64,000 nt of DNA from Paracoccus litorisediminis (GCF_009711205.1 NZ_WMIG01000001.1:682001-746000), one strand, 5' to 3'; shown: positions 27,286 through 39,641, numbered from the stretch's first letter. Program-made: numbers and translations. Notes: a model not told the origin generated them from the sequence alone.

Positions 27286-28587
27286 TTACCCCAGTTTCAG
27301 ATTGTCGATGCCGACAAGGCGGTCATAGACCCAGTACAGGATCAGCACCCCGCCCAGCAGCAATGTGGCCAGCGCCGCCGCCAGCGACCAGTTCAGCGTC
27401 TGCGTCATATGCATCGCGATCATGTTCGAGATCAGCTGCCCGGACGAGCCGCCGACCAAGGCAGGCGTGATGTAATAGCCGACCGCAAGGATGAAGACCA
27501 ACAGCGCCCCTGCCCCCAATCCCGGCAGGGTTTGCGGGAAATAGATCCGGCGGAAGGCGGTCCAGCTGGTCGCACCCAGCGAACGGGCGGCGCGGACATA
27601 GGACGGATTGATCGTGCGCATCACCGAATAAAGCGGCAGGATCATGAACGGCAGCAGGATATGGGTCATGGCGATGATCGTGCCGGTCTGGTTGAAGATC
27701 ATCTGCAGCCGCTGATCGTCGCGGATGACGCCCAGCCAGACGAGGATATCGTTCACCACGCCCTGCTGCTGCAACAGCACCATCCAGGCCGTGGTCCGGA
27801 CCAGCAGCGAGGTCCAGAAGGGCAGCAGGACAAGGATCATCAGCAGGTTCGACTTGCGCATGGGCAAGGTCGCCAGCAGATGCGCGATCGGAAAGCCCAG
27901 CAAGAACGTCGTGCAGGTAATGATCAGCGACAACCAGAAAGTGCGCATGAACAGCTTGAGGTAAATCCGCTGCTGTTCGGCCACCTGCACGATATTGCCG
28001 TTATCGTCCCGCGTCCGGTCCATCGCGGCCAGATAGAAGTTGCCGGTATAGGGCGAGGACGCCTCGCGCATCACCGACCACAGCCGGGGGTCGCCCCATT
28101 TCTGGTCGATGTCCAGCATCGCGTCGCGATAGGGCGGCTCAAGCCCGTCCCTGACCTTGCGGCCCGCCCCGGTGAACAGTGAGCGCGTGCCCGCCATGTC
28201 ATAATTGATCCGCGTGCCGACCACGCCGATGGTCTTGGACTCGGCGGCGGCCTGCAGGTCGGCGGCCAGCGCGCCCCATGCCGCCTCATCGGGTTCGGTG
28301 CCGCGCGGGTTGGCATCGAACCAAGCGCTCAGCTGCGGCATGTTCGCGGAAAAGCCGTCATTCTTGATCGAGCGTTGCAGCATCTGGCCGATCGGCAACA
28401 CGAAGGTGAGCAGGATAAAGGCCAGCAGCGGCAGCACCAGCAGAAAGGCCCGCCGCCGCGCCCGGCGCGAGCTGCGCGCCAAGGCGCGGGAAAGCGGCTG
28501 TCCGTCGGCGGTCTGCAGCGTGCCCTCGGGCAGAAGGCCGACGGCCTCGGTCACGATCGCGGCATGGGGGTCAAGGGCTTTGGCCAT
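27286..28587 (-). CDS. ABC transporter permease, spermidine/putrescine type (PotB-like), enlarged
   Basis: Permease of 433 residues, well above the roughly 290 of E. coli PotB. A soluble insert of about 130 residues (roughly 80-215) sits between the first and second membrane helices, probably in the periplasm. The C-terminal half is standard, with the coupling segment RAARSLGATSWTAFRRIYFPQ. Enlarged PotB-like permeases of this kind occur in other alphaproteobacteria. 70 bases after the second binding protein gene. Confidence 0.9.
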   Translation of the reverse strand: MAKALDPHAAIVTEAVGLLPEGTLQTADGQPLSRALARSSRRARRRAFLLVLPLLAFILLTFVLPIGQMLQRSIKNDGFSANMPQLSAWFDANPRGTEPDEAAWGALAADLQAAAESKTIGVVGTRINYDMAGTRSLFTGAGRKVRDGLEPPYRDAMLDIDQKWGDPRLWSVMREASSPYTGNFYLAAMDRTRDDNGNIVQVAEQQRIYLKLFMRTFWLSLIITCTTFLLGFPIAHLLATLPMRKSNLLMILVLLPFWTSLLVRTTAWMVLLQQQGVVNDILVWLGVIRDDQRLQMIFNQTGTIIAMTHILLPFMILPLYSVMRTINPSYVRAARSLGATSWTAFRRIYFPQTLPGLGAGALLVFILAVGYYITPALVGGSSGQLISNMIAMHMTQTLNWSLAAALATLLLGGVLILYWVYDRLVGIDNLKLG

Positions 28588-28657
28588 CCTGGTCCTTCAA
28601 AGGTCGTCAGTCGGTCGAAGGGCGCCGCCGCCCGGAATGGACGGCGGCGGAATTGGG

Positions 28658-29740
28658 TCAGCTTGCCGCCAGCCAGGAGTTGAACTGCTCGGTCAGCTCG
28701 GCGTTGTGGTCGGCCCAGAATTCCGGGTCATCCATGACGGCGGTCTTCATGTGATCCGCGACGGTCGGCATATGCGGGGCCATCTCGGTCTTGCCGTCCT
28801 GGTACATGCCGACCAGCGCCGCCGAGCTTTTGCGCGCCGGGCCATAGGCGATGTATTTTGCCTGATCGGCCAGACGCTGGGTGTCGGTCGCGAATTTCAG
28901 GTATTCCATCGCGGCTTCGGGGTTCGGCGCGTCCTTGGGAATGGCGAACATGTCCATGTCCATGTACTGCCCGTCCCAGATGATCTCGAAGGGCTTGCCC
29001 TCGCCGACCATGGCGTCGAAGAAGCGGCCGTTATAGCCGGTGGCCATCACCACCTCGCCATCGGCCAGCAACTGCACGGGCTGCGCGCCCGCTTCCCACC
29101 AGACGACATCCTTCTTGATCGTGTCGAGCTTCTTGAAGGCCTGCGCGACGCCTTCGGGGGTCGAGAGCGTCTCATAGACCTTGTCGGGCGCGACGCCATC
29201 GGCGATCAGCGCCAGATACAGGGTGCGCTTGGGGTTCTTGGGCAGGCCGCGCTTGCCGGGGAACTTGGTCGTGTCGAAGAAATCGGCGGCGGTCGACGGT
29301 TTCGTATCCGCGAACTTCGTGGTGTCGAAGGCGATGACCGTGCCCCAATAGATGTTGGCGACCGCGCAATCCTGCAGCGCGCCGTCAAGGAAGTCCTCGG
29401 CAGCCGCGGTGCCGTCGGGTGCTGCGGGAAGCGAGGCCGGGTCGATCTCGACCAGCGCACCTTCGTCGCACAGGCGGATCGCGTCCGAAACCTCGATGTC
29501 AAAGACGTCGCCGGTGACGTTCTTGGCCTCGACCTGCGCCTTGAGCGGCGTGGCCGGGTTGTCGGCGGCGATCATGTTGACCTTGATGCCGGTCTTTTCG
29601 GCGAAGGGCTTGTTATAGGCTTCGACCTGCGACTTCTCATAGGCGCCACCCCAGGAGACGACGTTCACCTCCTTGTTCTGGGCCTGGGCCGCAAAGGCCA
29701 GACCGCAGAGGGCCGAAGTCAGAATCAGTGTTCTTCTCAT
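28658..29740 (-). CDS. ABC transporter periplasmic polyamine-type binding protein (copy 2)
   Basis: Secreted protein of 360 residues with a signal peptide (1-20, ending AQAQ) and a PotD/PotF-like fold. It is a clear paralog of the neighbouring binding protein: both share MxRTLILTSAL, VSWGGAY-type SWGGAY, KTGIKV, ADNPATP and DVxWWEAGAQP. By eye more than half the positions agree. Differences cluster in the putative ligand segments (for example GYNGRFFDA here against AFNGRIFNA). Two binding proteins for one permease pair could widen substrate range. Confidence 0.9.
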   Translation of the reverse strand: MRRTLILTSALCGLAFAAQAQNKEVNVVSWGGAYEKSQVEAYNKPFAEKTGIKVNMIAADNPATPLKAQVEAKNVTGDVFDIEVSDAIRLCDEGALVEIDPASLPAAPDGTAAAEDFLDGALQDCAVANIYWGTVIAFDTTKFADTKPSTAADFFDTTKFPGKRGLPKNPKRTLYLALIADGVAPDKVYETLSTPEGVAQAFKKLDTIKKDVVWWEAGAQPVQLLADGEVVMATGYNGRFFDAMVGEGKPFEIIWDGQYMDMDMFAIPKDAPNPEAAMEYLKFATDTQRLADQAKYIAYGPARKSSAALVGMYQDGKTEMAPHMPTVADHMKTAVMDDPEFWADHNAELTEQFNSWLAAS

Positions 29741-29845
29741 GGCTTTTTTAACTCCCTGTTTGCGTATCCGGCTCTTTGGCCGTGATTTTTGACACCCGGC
29801 GGGTGCAGAAAAGGCCGCGGCGAACCTGCCGCCGCGGCCAAAAAA

Positions 29846-30925
29846 TCAGCTGGCGAGCCAGGCGTTGAAACGCTCGTTCAGCTCGGCATCGTGATCGACC
29901 CAGAAGTCGAGGTTGGAACCCAGCGCCGCCTTCATGTTGTCGGCGGTGGTCGGCAGGTTCGGACCCATCGGAACGTCGGTACCGTTGATATTGCCGACCA
30001 GCGCGGCAGCCGATTTGCGCGGCGGGCCATAGCTGATGAACTCGGCGGCGCGAGCCTGCGGCTCGGGCGAGGTCGAGAAGGCGACGAATTCCTTGGCGGC
30101 TTCAAGGTTCGGCGCGCCTTTCGGGATCACCCAGCCTTCCATCTCATAGATCTGGCCGTCCCAGACGATCTTGAAGGGCTTGCCCTCGCCCTGCGCGGCG
30201 TTGAAAATCCGGCCGTTGAAGGCATAGGCCATGCTGACCTCGCCATCGGCCAGAAGCTGCGGCGGCTGCGCGCCGGCTTCCCACCAGATCACGTCCTTCT
30301 TGATGCTGTCGAGCTTCTTGAAGGCGCGGTCGACGCCCTCGGGCGTGCCCAGAACCTGATAGACCTCGGCGGCGGGGACGCCATCGGCCATCAGCGCGAA
30401 TTCCAGATTGAACTTGGCACCCTTGCGCATGGTGCGCTTGCCGGGGAACTTGGCTGTGTCGAAGAAATCGGCGGCACCGCTGGGCTTGGCATCCGCGAAT
30501 TTGCTGTCGTCATAGGCCAGGATCATCGAATAGACATCGGTGCCGACGAAGCAATCCGTCACCGCGCCCTCGATGAAATCGGCCGAGGCGCCGGTGCCAT
30601 CAGCGGCCGGGACCAGGATCGAGGCGTCGATCGGCTCAAGCAGGCCCTCGTCGCACAGGCGCACGGCATCGGCATATTCAACCGAGGCCACGTCGGTGGA
30701 GACGTTGCCCGCCTCGACCTGCGCCTTGATCGGGGTGGCCGGGTTGTCGGCATCGGCGACCTTGACCTTGATGCCGGTCTTGGCCTCGAAGGGCTTGGCA
30801 TAGGCCTCGACATGGCTGTTGCCATAGGCGCCGCCCCAGCTCAGCAGGTTCACTTCCTTGTCCTGAGCATAGGCACCCGAGGCAATCGCCACCAGCGCCG
30901 AGGTCAGGATGAGCGTCCGTTTCAT
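29846..30925 (-). CDS. ABC transporter periplasmic polyamine-type binding protein (copy 1)
   Basis: Secreted binding protein of 359 residues; signal peptide 1-20 ending AYAQ. Same family and tandem with copy 2, 105 bases apart. The ATG at 30925 gives the same MKRTLILTSAL start as its paralog; an upstream in-frame start five codons earlier is unlikely. Located directly after the ATPase gene, so it may be the more highly expressed copy. Confidence 0.9.
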   Translation of the reverse strand: MKRTLILTSALVAIASGAYAQDKEVNLLSWGGAYGNSHVEAYAKPFEAKTGIKVKVADADNPATPIKAQVEAGNVSTDVASVEYADAVRLCDEGLLEPIDASILVPAADGTGASADFIEGAVTDCFVGTDVYSMILAYDDSKFADAKPSGAADFFDTAKFPGKRTMRKGAKFNLEFALMADGVPAAEVYQVLGTPEGVDRAFKKLDSIKKDVIWWEAGAQPPQLLADGEVSMAYAFNGRIFNAAQGEGKPFKIVWDGQIYEMEGWVIPKGAPNLEAAKEFVAFSTSPEPQARAAEFISYGPPRKSAAALVGNINGTDVPMGPNLPTTADNMKAALGSNLDFWVDHDAELNERFNAWLAS

Positions 30926-30966
30926 GTAGTGCTCCCTCACATTGGATAGAAAATTCTTGTTGAAAA

Positions 30967-32070
30967 TCAGACCGGGTCCAGCGCGCGGGCATCTTCGGGA
31001 TGCCAGCCGATGCGGATCGTCTCACCGGGGGAGAGCTTCACCTGCCCCAGCGTGTTGCGGTATTTCATGACAAAATTGTCGTGACCCGCCACCTTCAGCC
31101 GCGCCCGCAGGATGTCGCCCATATAGACCACGTCCTTGACCTCGGCCTCCAGCGTATGGGCGCCGGCGGGCATCAGGCTGGGCTTGAACTCGATCCGCTC
31201 GGGCCGGATCGAGACGGTGGTGGGCTTGCCGATTTCGCAGATATTCCCCGGAGTCGCGTCGATCAGATCGCCATTGCCCAGCCGCACCAGCGCCTTGCCG
31301 CCTTCGAGCTGCTCGATATTGCCCTGCAGCGCGTTGTTTTCACCGATGAAGCCCGCGACGAAGCTGTTCTCGGGCTTCTCATACAGCACCGGAGGCGGGG
31401 CCAGCTGCTGGATGCGGCCATCGTTGAAGACAGCGATGCGGTCCGACATGGTCAGCGCCTCGCCCTGGTCATGGGTCACATAGACGACCGTGATGCCCAG
31501 CCGGTCATGCAGCGCCTTGATCTCATACTGCATGTGTTCGCGCAGCTGCTTGTCCAGCGCGCCAAGCGGTTCGTCCATCAGCACCAGTTCCGGGTCAAAG
31601 ACCAGCGCCCGGGCCAGCGCGATCCGCTGCTGCTGGCCACCCGAGAGCTGGGCCGGACGGCGGGCGGCAAATTTCGACATCTGCACCATGTCCAGCGCGC
31701 GGGCGACGCGGGTATTGCGCTCGGACGAGTTCATGCCGCGCACTTCCAGCGGGAAGGACAGGTTCTCGCCCACGGTCATGTGCGGGAACAGCGCATAGCT
31801 TTGGAACACCATGCCAATGCCGCGCTTATGCGGCGGCACGTCGTTGATGTTGCGCCCGTTCAGGCGGATTTCGCCATGAGTCGCGGTCTCGAAGCCTGCC
31901 AGCATCATCAGGCAGGTGGTCTTGCCCGATCCCGAAGGCCCCAGCATCGTCAGGAACTCGCCCTTGCCGATGCTGAGGTTCAGATCCTTCACGACAAGGG
32001 TCTGACCGTCATAGCTTTTCTGCACATGATCGAAGACGACGAATGCGTCGTTACCGGCTGCGACTGCCAA
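30967..32070 (-). CDS. ABC transporter ATP-binding protein, polyamine type (PotA-like)
   Basis: Energises the importer. In the 367 residues, Walker A is GPSGSGKTT, the Q-loop MVFQSYALFPH, the signature LSGGQQQRIALARAL and Walker B LVLMDEPLGALD. The C-terminal third (from about residue 270) is the TOBE regulatory domain of PotA/MalK proteins. No ATG is suitably placed. A TTG at 32070 with AGGGAG 8 bases upstream is the likely start. It is first in the operon, followed by the two binding proteins and two permeases. Confidence 0.92.
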   Translation of the reverse strand: MAVAAGNDAFVVFDHVQKSYDGQTLVVKDLNLSIGKGEFLTMLGPSGSGKTTCLMMLAGFETATHGEIRLNGRNINDVPPHKRGIGMVFQSYALFPHMTVGENLSFPLEVRGMNSSERNTRVARALDMVQMSKFAARRPAQLSGGQQQRIALARALVFDPELVLMDEPLGALDKQLREHMQYEIKALHDRLGITVVYVTHDQGEALTMSDRIAVFNDGRIQQLAPPPVLYEKPENSFVAGFIGENNALQGNIEQLEGGKALVRLGNGDLIDATPGNICEIGKPTTVSIRPERIEFKPSLMPAGAHTLEAEVKDVVYMGDILRARLKVAGHDNFVMKYRNTLGQVKLSPGETIRIGWHPEDARALDPV

Positions 32071-32398
32071 ATGCGGGACTCCCTGTTTCTCGTGGTTCTT
32101 GTTTTCCGCAATTCAAGCCTAAGCGGGGGCGATGCGGTATGGCAACTGGCATGTGCAGATGTTGTGCAGCGGCCCAAGCCTGCCCCAAAATCGGGCAGAG
32201 GCCCCTGCCCGGCTGCGCATCTTACGCCACTGCGGGAATGCGCTTTGGCATCCAAGCCGTTCATGTGGCTGGGGTTTTGGGCAGGTCCGCAATCGGGGAT
32301 TCGGGCAGGTCCACGCCCAAGCAATCGCCAGCACCCGGATGCCGTCACAGCACTGGCGCAAACGTGCCATTTCTTTGTCGCAGCCTTGTCATGATCGC
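32071..32398. other. Non-coding region upstream of the polyamine operon
   Basis: About 330 bases without a supportable gene. It should contain the promoter of the minus-strand ABC operon, but no convincing -35/-10 pair was found; a TTGAAT on the minus strand near 32118 lacks a good partner. No riboswitch was recognised. Confidence 0.4.
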
Positions 32399-32443
32399 GA
32401 AAAAGACGAAAGCCGCGCAGCCATTCAAGGCTGCACGGCTTTC
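32399..32443 (-). terminator. Terminator after tRNA-Leu
   Basis: Minus-strand hairpin with arms 32443-32429 and 32422-32408 (15 bp with one mismatch, loop TTGAAT), followed by a T-rich run at 32407-32400. It lies 8 bases past the tRNA 3' end. Confidence 0.85.
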
Positions 32444-32450
32444 ATTGCTT

Positions 32451-32537
32451 TGGTGCGGTCGAGAAGACTCGAACTTCCACTCCGGTTAAGGAACAGCGAC
32501 CTCAACGCTGCGCGTCTACCAATTCCGCCACGACCGC
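32451..32537 (-). tRNA. tRNA-Leu (anticodon GAG)
   Basis: Class II tRNA of 87 nt on the minus strand: acceptor GCGGTCG/CGACCGC, D arm with AATTGGTAGACG, anticodon stem CAGCG/CGCTG around TTGAGGT (anticodon GAG), a long variable arm, and T loop TTCGAGT. The 3' ACCA is encoded. Confidence 0.96.
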
Positions 32538-32613
32538 ATCTTCGTAGCAAGCGCCTCTTAGACGGTTGCGCGGCGGATGAAAAGGGGTCTTTTGCAGCCG
32601 CCGCGAAGTTCTT

Positions 32614-35600
32614 TCATTCCGCCGCCACGGCAGCTTGCGGAATGTAGTTGAGGATCGGGGCCAGCCAGCGTTCGGCCTCGGAAACGATCATGCCCTTCCT
32701 CGCGGCATAGTCCAGCACCTGATCGTGCTCGACCTTGGCCACGCCGAAGTAATAGGCGTCGGGATGGCCCAGATAGAGGCCGGAAACCGAGGAACCGGGC
32801 CACATCGCCATCGATTCGGTTAGCTCGACCCCAGTGGCCGCCGTGGCGTCCAGCAACCGGAACAGGGTCAGCTTTTCCGTATGGTCGGGCTGGGCCGGAT
32901 AGCCGGGCGCGGGACGGATGCCGGGATAGGGTTCGCCGATCAGCTCCTCGGGGGCGAAATCCTCAGTCGAGTAGCCCCAGTATTGCTTGCGGACGCGCTC
33001 ATGCATCATCTCGGCCAGGGCCTCGGCGAAGCGGTCGGCCAGTGCCTGCACCAGAATGGCCGAGAAATCGTCATGCGCGGCCTTGTAGCGGTTGGCGATG
33101 GCCTGCTCCTCGCCCCCCGCCGTCACCACGAAGCCGCCGACATAGTCACGGACACCTTCGGGGGCGACGAAATCGGCCATGGCCACGTTCGGGCGGCCGT
33201 CACGCTTGGCGATCTGCTGGCGCAGGGTGTGCAGCGTCGCCAGCTCCTGTTCGCGGTCGTCCGCAGTGAACAGGCGGATATCGTCACCCAGCCGGTTCGC
33301 TGGCCAGAAGCCGATGACGGCGCGGGGCTGGAACCATTTCTCGTCTATGATCCGCTTCAGCATGGCCTGCGCGTCAGCGAACAGTTGCCGCGCGACCTCA
33401 CCCTGTTTCTCGTCCTGAAGGATGCGGGGATAGACGCCCTTCAGCTCCCATGTCTGGAAGAAAGGGGTCCAGTCGATATAGCGCGCGATCTCGGCCAGAT
33501 CGAAGTCGTCGATCACCTTTGACCCAAGGAATTCCGGGGTCTTGGCCTCATAGCCGGTCCAGTCGATCTTGACGGCATTGTCGCGGGCCGAGGCCAGCGG
33601 CAGGCGCTTCTTCTCGGCCTCGGCGCGAGCATGCTTGTTCGCCACATCGGCATATTCGGTGCGGATGGTGTCGACATAGGCGGTCTTCTGGCCCGAAAGC
33701 AGGCTGCCCACCACGCCCACGGCGCGGCTGGCGTCAGTCACATAGACCGTCTGCCCCTTGGCATAGCGGGGGTGGATTTTCACGGCGGTATGCACGCGAG
33801 AGGTGGTCGCGCCGCCGATCAGCAGCGGAATGTCGAAGCCTTCGCGCTCCATCTCGGCGGCGACATGCACCATCTCATCCAGGGACGGCGTGATCAGGCC
33901 CGAAAGGCCGATGATGTCGACATTCTCGGCCTTGGCGATCTCAAGGATCTTCGCTGCCGGAACCATGACGCCAAGGTCGATGATTTCGTAATTGTTGCAG
34001 GCCAGAACGACGCCGACGATGTTCTTGCCGATGTCATGGACATCGCCCTTGACCGTCGCCATCAGCACCTTGCCAGCGCTGGTCGAGCCGCCCTTCTCGG
34101 CCTTTTCGGCCTCCATATAGGGCAGCAGATGGGCCACGGCCTGTTTCATCACGCGGGCAGATTTCACCACCTGCGGCAGGAACATCTTGCCCGCGCCGAA
34201 CAGGTCACCGACGACGTTCATCCCGTCCATCAGCGGGCCTTCGATGACATGCAGCGGACGCTCGACCGACAGGCGGGCTTCCTCGGTGTCTTCGTCGATG
34301 TATTCGGTGATGCCATTGACCAGCGCATGCGCCAGACGCTGCGCCACCGGCCATTCGCGCCAGGTGAGGTCCTTTTCACGGGCCTTGGCACCGCCCTCGC
34401 CGCGGAAGCGCTCGGCAATGTCCAGCATGTTTTCCGTGGCCGTGCGGCCATTGGCGGGCGTGCGGTTCAAGACCACATCCTCGCAGGCCTCGCGCAGGTC
34501 GGCCGCGATCTGGTCATAGACGGCCAGCTGCCCGGCATTGACGATGCCCATGTCCATGCCCGCCTGAATGGCGTGATACAGGAACACGGCATGCATCGCC
34601 TCGCGCACGGGTTCATTGCCGCGGAAGCTGAAGGACAGGTTCGAGACCCCACCCGAGATATGGGCATGGGGCAGCGATTGCGTGATCCGCCGGGTCGCGC
34701 CGATGAAGTCCATGCCGTAATTGTCATGTTCCTCGATCCCGGTCGCGACGGCGAAGATGTTCGGGTCAAAGATGATGTCCTCGGGCGGGAAGCCGACCTT
34801 GTTGACCAGCAGGTCATAGGCGCGGGCGCAGATTTCCACCTTGCGGTTTTCCGTGTCGGCCTGCCCGGTTTCGTCAAAGGCCATGACCACGACGGCGGCA
34901 CCGTAGCGGCGGCACAGATCCGCCTGCTTCAGGAACTGCTCCTCGCCTTCCTTCAGGCTGATCGAGTTCACCACCGGCTTGCCTTGCACGCATTTCAGCC
35001 CGGCCTCGATCACCTCCCATTTCGAGCTGTCGATCATCACCGGCACGCGGGCAATGTCGGGCTCGGCGGCGATCAGGTTCAGGTAATCGACCATCGCCTG
35101 CTTCGAATCGATCAGCCCCTCATCCATGTTGATGTCGATGATCTGGGCGCCGTTCTCGACCTGATCGCGGGCGACATCCAAAGCGGGGGCAAAATCGCCA
35201 TTGGTGATCAACTTGCGGAAACGGGCCGAGCCGGTGACGTTGGTGCGCTCACCCACGTTCACGAAGGGGATCTCGTCGGTCTTGACGAAGGGTTCCAGCC
35301 CCGACAGGCGCAGGCGCGGCTCGATTTCCGGCAGCGCGCGCGGCGGGATATCGGCCACGGCGCGGGCAATCGCCGCGATATGTTCCGGAGTCGAGCCGCA
35401 GCAGCCGCCGACGATATTGACCAGCCCCTCGCGCGCGAAATCGGCGACTTGGGCGGCCATATCCTCAGGCGACTCGTCATATTGGCCCATTTCGTTGGGC
35501 AGGCCCGCATTGGGATAGGCACAGATCAGCGTATCCGCGACGACCGAAAGTTCGGCAAGGTGCGGGCGCATCGCCTCGGCACCCAAAGCGCAGTTCAGGC

Positions 35601-36366
35601 CAATGGTGATCGGCGTCGCGTGGCGCAGCGAATACCAGAAGGCGGTCGGCGTCTGGCCCGACAGCGTGCGCCCCGACAGGTCGGTGATCGTGCCGGAAAT
35701 CATCACCGGCAGGCGCAGGCCCTTTTCCTCGAAGACTTCTTCGCAGGCAAAGATCGCGGCCTTGGCGTTCAGCGTGTCAAAGATCGTCTCGATCAGGATG
35801 ATATCGGCACCGCCGTCGATCAGACCGTGGATCTGCTCGGCATAGGCGATGCGCAGTTGATCGAAGGTCACCGCGCGGTAGCCCGGATTGTTCACATCCG
35901 GGCTGATCGAGGCCGTGCGGTTGGTCGGCCCCAACGCGCCCGCAACCCAGCGCGGGCGGCCATCCTCGGCCGTGGCGCGGTCCAGCGCCTGACGCACCAG
36001 ACGCGCGCCGTGGAAGTTCAGGTCATAGACCGCGTGCTCCATGCCGTAATCAGCCTGCGCGATGGTGGTCGAGGAAAACGTGTTCGTTTCCACGATATCC
36101 GCGCCGGCCTTGGCATAGCGGTAATGGATCGCCTCGATCGCCTCGGGCTGGGTCAGGATCAGCAGGTCGTTGTTGCCCTGCTGGGGATGCTCGCCAAGCG
36201 CGGGCGGGTGACAGCCGCAGGCGCAGGCCCCGCCATGGCCAAGGAAGTCGCCCTCGCCAAAGCCAAGCTGCTGGATCTGCGTCCCCATCGCCCCGTCCAA
36301 AATCAGGATGCGGTCGCGGGCAGCCGCGCGCAGGGCTTCGAAGACAGGCGAAAGAGGCAGGGTCAT
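32614..36366 (-). CDS. metH: Cobalamin-dependent methionine synthase
   Basis: Transfers a methyl group from methyltetrahydrofolate through cobalamin to homocysteine. All modules are present in 1250 residues. The homocysteine domain has zinc cysteines in GLNCALG and [10 protein letters not shown]. The folate (pterin) domain has [11 protein letters not shown]. The cobalamin domain has the axial histidine in [12 protein letters not shown]. The reactivation domain has [12 protein letters not shown]. The ATG at 36366 gives the expected [13 protein letters not shown] start; an ATG 16 codons upstream is less likely. A 14-bp palindrome lies 24 bases upstream. Full-length MetH implies access to cobalamin. 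Confidence 0.97.
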   Translation of the reverse strand: MTLPLSPVFEALRAAARDRILILDGAMGTQIQQLGFGEGDFLGHGGACACGCHPPALGEHPQQGNNDLLILTQPEAIEAIHYRYAKAGADIVETNTFSSTTIAQADYGMEHAVYDLNFHGARLVRQALDRATAEDGRPRWVAGALGPTNRTASISPDVNNPGYRAVTFDQLRIAYAEQIHGLIDGGADIILIETIFDTLNAKAAIFACEEVFEEKGLRLPVMISGTITDLSGRTLSGQTPTAFWYSLRHATPITIGLNCALGAEAMRPHLAELSVVADTLICAYPNAGLPNEMGQYDESPEDMAAQVADFAREGLVNIVGGCCGSTPEHIAAIARAVADIPPRALPEIEPRLRLSGLEPFVKTDEIPFVNVGERTNVTGSARFRKLITNGDFAPALDVARDQVENGAQIIDINMDEGLIDSKQAMVDYLNLIAAEPDIARVPVMIDSSKWEVIEAGLKCVQGKPVVNSISLKEGEEQFLKQADLCRRYGAAVVVMAFDETGQADTENRKVEICARAYDLLVNKVGFPPEDIIFDPNIFAVATGIEEHDNYGMDFIGATRRITQSLPHAHISGGVSNLSFSFRGNEPVREAMHAVFLYHAIQAGMDMGIVNAGQLAVYDQIAADLREACEDVVLNRTPANGRTATENMLDIAERFRGEGGAKAREKDLTWREWPVAQRLAHALVNGITEYIDEDTEEARLSVERPLHVIEGPLMDGMNVVGDLFGAGKMFLPQVVKSARVMKQAVAHLLPYMEAEKAEKGGSTSAGKVLMATVKGDVHDIGKNIVGVVLACNNYEIIDLGVMVPAAKILEIAKAENVDIIGLSGLITPSLDEMVHVAAEMEREGFDIPLLIGGATTSRVHTAVKIHPRYAKGQTVYVTDASRAVGVVGSLLSGQKTAYVDTIRTEYADVANKHARAEAEKKRLPLASARDNAVKIDWTGYEAKTPEFLGSKVIDDFDLAEIARYIDWTPFFQTWELKGVYPRILQDEKQGEVARQLFADAQAMLKRIIDEKWFQPRAVIGFWPANRLGDDIRLFTADDREQELATLHTLRQQIAKRDGRPNVAMADFVAPEGVRDYVGGFVVTAGGEEQAIANRYKAAHDDFSAILVQALADRFAEALAEMMHERVRKQYWGYSTEDFAPEELIGEPYPGIRPAPGYPAQPDHTEKLTLFRLLDATAATGVELTESMAMWPGSSVSGLYLGHPDAYYFGVAKVEHDQVLDYAARKGMIVSEAERWLAPILNYIPQAAVAAE

Positions 36367-36389
36367 GGCGGATTCCGGGCTAGGTGAAC

Positions 36390-36403
36390 CGTCTATATAG
36401 ACG
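36390..36403. promoter_or_regulatory. 14-bp palindrome upstream of metH
   Basis: CGTCTATATAGACG is a perfect inverted repeat 24 bases upstream of the metH start and about 110 upstream of lipB, in the shared divergent region. Its size and symmetry fit a dimeric repressor site, for example an ArsR-type methionine regulator, but I cannot assign the protein. Confidence 0.5.
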
Positions 36404-36510
36404 TTCAGGGGCATTTAGTGAAATTCAACATCCGCACAATGATGATGAGCAGGATTCATCATAGCGCCGCCCCTCTTGCAGCGGGCGCGCTTTGCCGCCA
36501 AATGACGGCC

Positions 36511-37167
36511 ATGACCGAATGGATCACCGCCCCCGGACTGACCGATTACGACGACGCCGTCGCCTTCATGGAGGCGCGCGCCGCCGCCATTCACGCGGGC
36601 GAGGCTGATGAGCTGATCTGGCTGGTCGAGCATCCGCCGCTTTACACCGCTGGCACCAGCGCGAAAGCTGACGACCTGCTGGACGCGCGCTTTCCGGTCC
36701 ACGCGGCCGGGCGCGGCGGGCAATATACCTATCACGGGCCGGGCCAGCGCATCGTCTATGTCATGCTGGACCTGAACCGCCGCGGGCGCGACATCCGCGC
36801 CTTTGTCGCCGCGCTGGAGAACTGGGTGATCCAGTCGCTGGCCGAATTCAACCTGAAGGGCGAAATCCGCGACGGCCGCGTCGGCGTCTGGATCGCGCGC
36901 CCCGACAAGGCCGCCCTGCCCGACGGCACGATGCGCGAAGACAAGATCGCGGCCATTGGCGTCAAGCTGCGCAAATGGGTCAGCTTCCACGGCATTTCCA
37001 TCAACGTGGAGCCCGACCTCACGCATTACGCGGGCATCGTGCCCTGCGGAATCTCGGGTCATGGCGTGACCAGCCTTGTCGATCTGGGCCACCCTGTCGG
37101 GCTGGACGATCTGGACGTGGCCTTGATGCGAACCTTTCCGCAGAATTTCCCGCCGATCCAAGGCTGA
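36511..37167 (+). CDS. lipB: Octanoyl-[ACP]:protein N-octanoyltransferase (lipoate biosynthesis)
   Basis: Moves octanoate from acyl carrier protein to the lipoyl domains of dehydrogenase complexes. The 218 residues have [12 protein letters not shown], Lys152 (AIGVKLRKW) and the catalytic Cys179 (YAGIVPCGI). The start is placed at ATG 36511 ([10 protein letters not shown]); an ATG three codons earlier is equally possible, and neither has a clear ribosome site. The frame is open further upstream but without similarity. Confidence 0.94.
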   Translation: MTEWITAPGLTDYDDAVAFMEARAAAIHAGEADELIWLVEHPPLYTAGTSAKADDLLDARFPVHAAGRGGQYTYHGPGQRIVYVMLDLNRRGRDIRAFVAALENWVIQSLAEFNLKGEIRDGRVGVWIARPDKAALPDGTMREDKIAAIGVKLRKWVSFHGISINVEPDLTHYAGIVPCGISGHGVTSLVDLGHPVGLDDLDVALMRTFPQNFPPIQG

Positions 37168-37310
37168 TTTTATCCCGCACCAACAAGCAGCTTTACGCTT
37201 CTTGCGACTTTTTGACGGTATCCTGACGCCCTCGCCCATGATAGCCAATTCGCATCAGGGGGAGGGAGAGGTCCCATCCGCTTTCAGGACAACGACCCAG
37301 AGGAAATGCC

Positions 37311-37784
37311 ATGAAGACGACCATTTTCGCCACGCTCGCCGCCGTCGCACTTGCTGCCCCGGCCATGGCTCAGGACGCCGCGAATGGCGAAAAAGAGTTC
37401 AAGAAGTGCAAGGCCTGCCACATGATCCAGTCGCCCGACGGCACGGATGTGGTCAAGGGCGGCAAGACCGGCCCGAACCTGTTCGGCGTCGTCGGTCGCA
37501 AGGCCGGGACCCAGGAAGGCTTCAAGTATTCCGACGCGCTGGTGAAACTGGGCGAGGCCGGCGAGGTCTGGACCACCGATGATCTGGCCGCCTACATCAC
37601 CGACCCGAACAAATATGTCGAAGAAAAGGTCGGGGATAAGACGCTCAAGACCAAGATGACCTTCAAGATGGCCAAGAATCAGGCCGACGTGGTTGCGTTC
37701 CTTGCCCAGCATTCGCCCGAGGCGGGTGCAGCCCCCGCGGCGGATGCAGCGGCGGCCCCGGCAGCGGCTCCGGCGACCAACTGA
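37311..37784 (+). CDS. cycA: Cytochrome c550 (periplasmic class I cytochrome c)
   Basis: Soluble electron carrier between the bc1 complex and terminal oxidase. In the 157-residue precursor, residues 1-20 are the signal peptide (ending APAMA), heme is attached at Cys33-Lys-Ala-Cys36-His37, and the Met ligand is Met116 (LKTKMTFKM). An Ala-rich tail closes the chain. The sequence is very close to Paracoccus denitrificans c550 as I remember it, and cycA lies directly upstream of ctaD as there. GAGGAAATGCC precedes the ATG. A hairpin follows at 37816. Confidence 0.95.
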   Translation: MKTTIFATLAAVALAAPAMAQDAANGEKEFKKCKACHMIQSPDGTDVVKGGKTGPNLFGVVGRKAGTQEGFKYSDALVKLGEAGEVWTTDDLAAYITDPNKYVEEKVGDKTLKTKMTFKMAKNQADVVAFLAQHSPEAGAAPAADAAAAPAAAPATN

Positions 37785-37815
37785 CCTCGCGACCTGTCGC
37801 GGTCCTGCAACAGGG

Positions 37816-37850
37816 GCGTTCCCAGCGTGCCTCGTCACCCTTGGGAACGC
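37816..37850 (+). terminator. Probable terminator between cycA and ctaD
   Basis: GCGTTCCCA and TGGGAACGC form a perfect 9-bp stem with a 17-base loop, followed only by TCTTGG. The weak T-run suggests partial termination, which would still allow some read-through into ctaD. Confidence 0.6.
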
Positions 37851-37897
37851 TCTTGGCAGCAGCAGCCGCGATTGCCGGGTCAGATTTTTCATTCTAG

Positions 37898-39634
<1,737 letters not shown>

Positions 39635-39641
39635 TCCCGCG

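Noticed and set aside
33631..36387. A 918-codon open frame on the plus strand opposite metH
   Set aside because: It mirrors metH codon for codon; high GC content leaves few stops on the opposite strand. The His/Asp/Gly-rich composition resembles no protein family.
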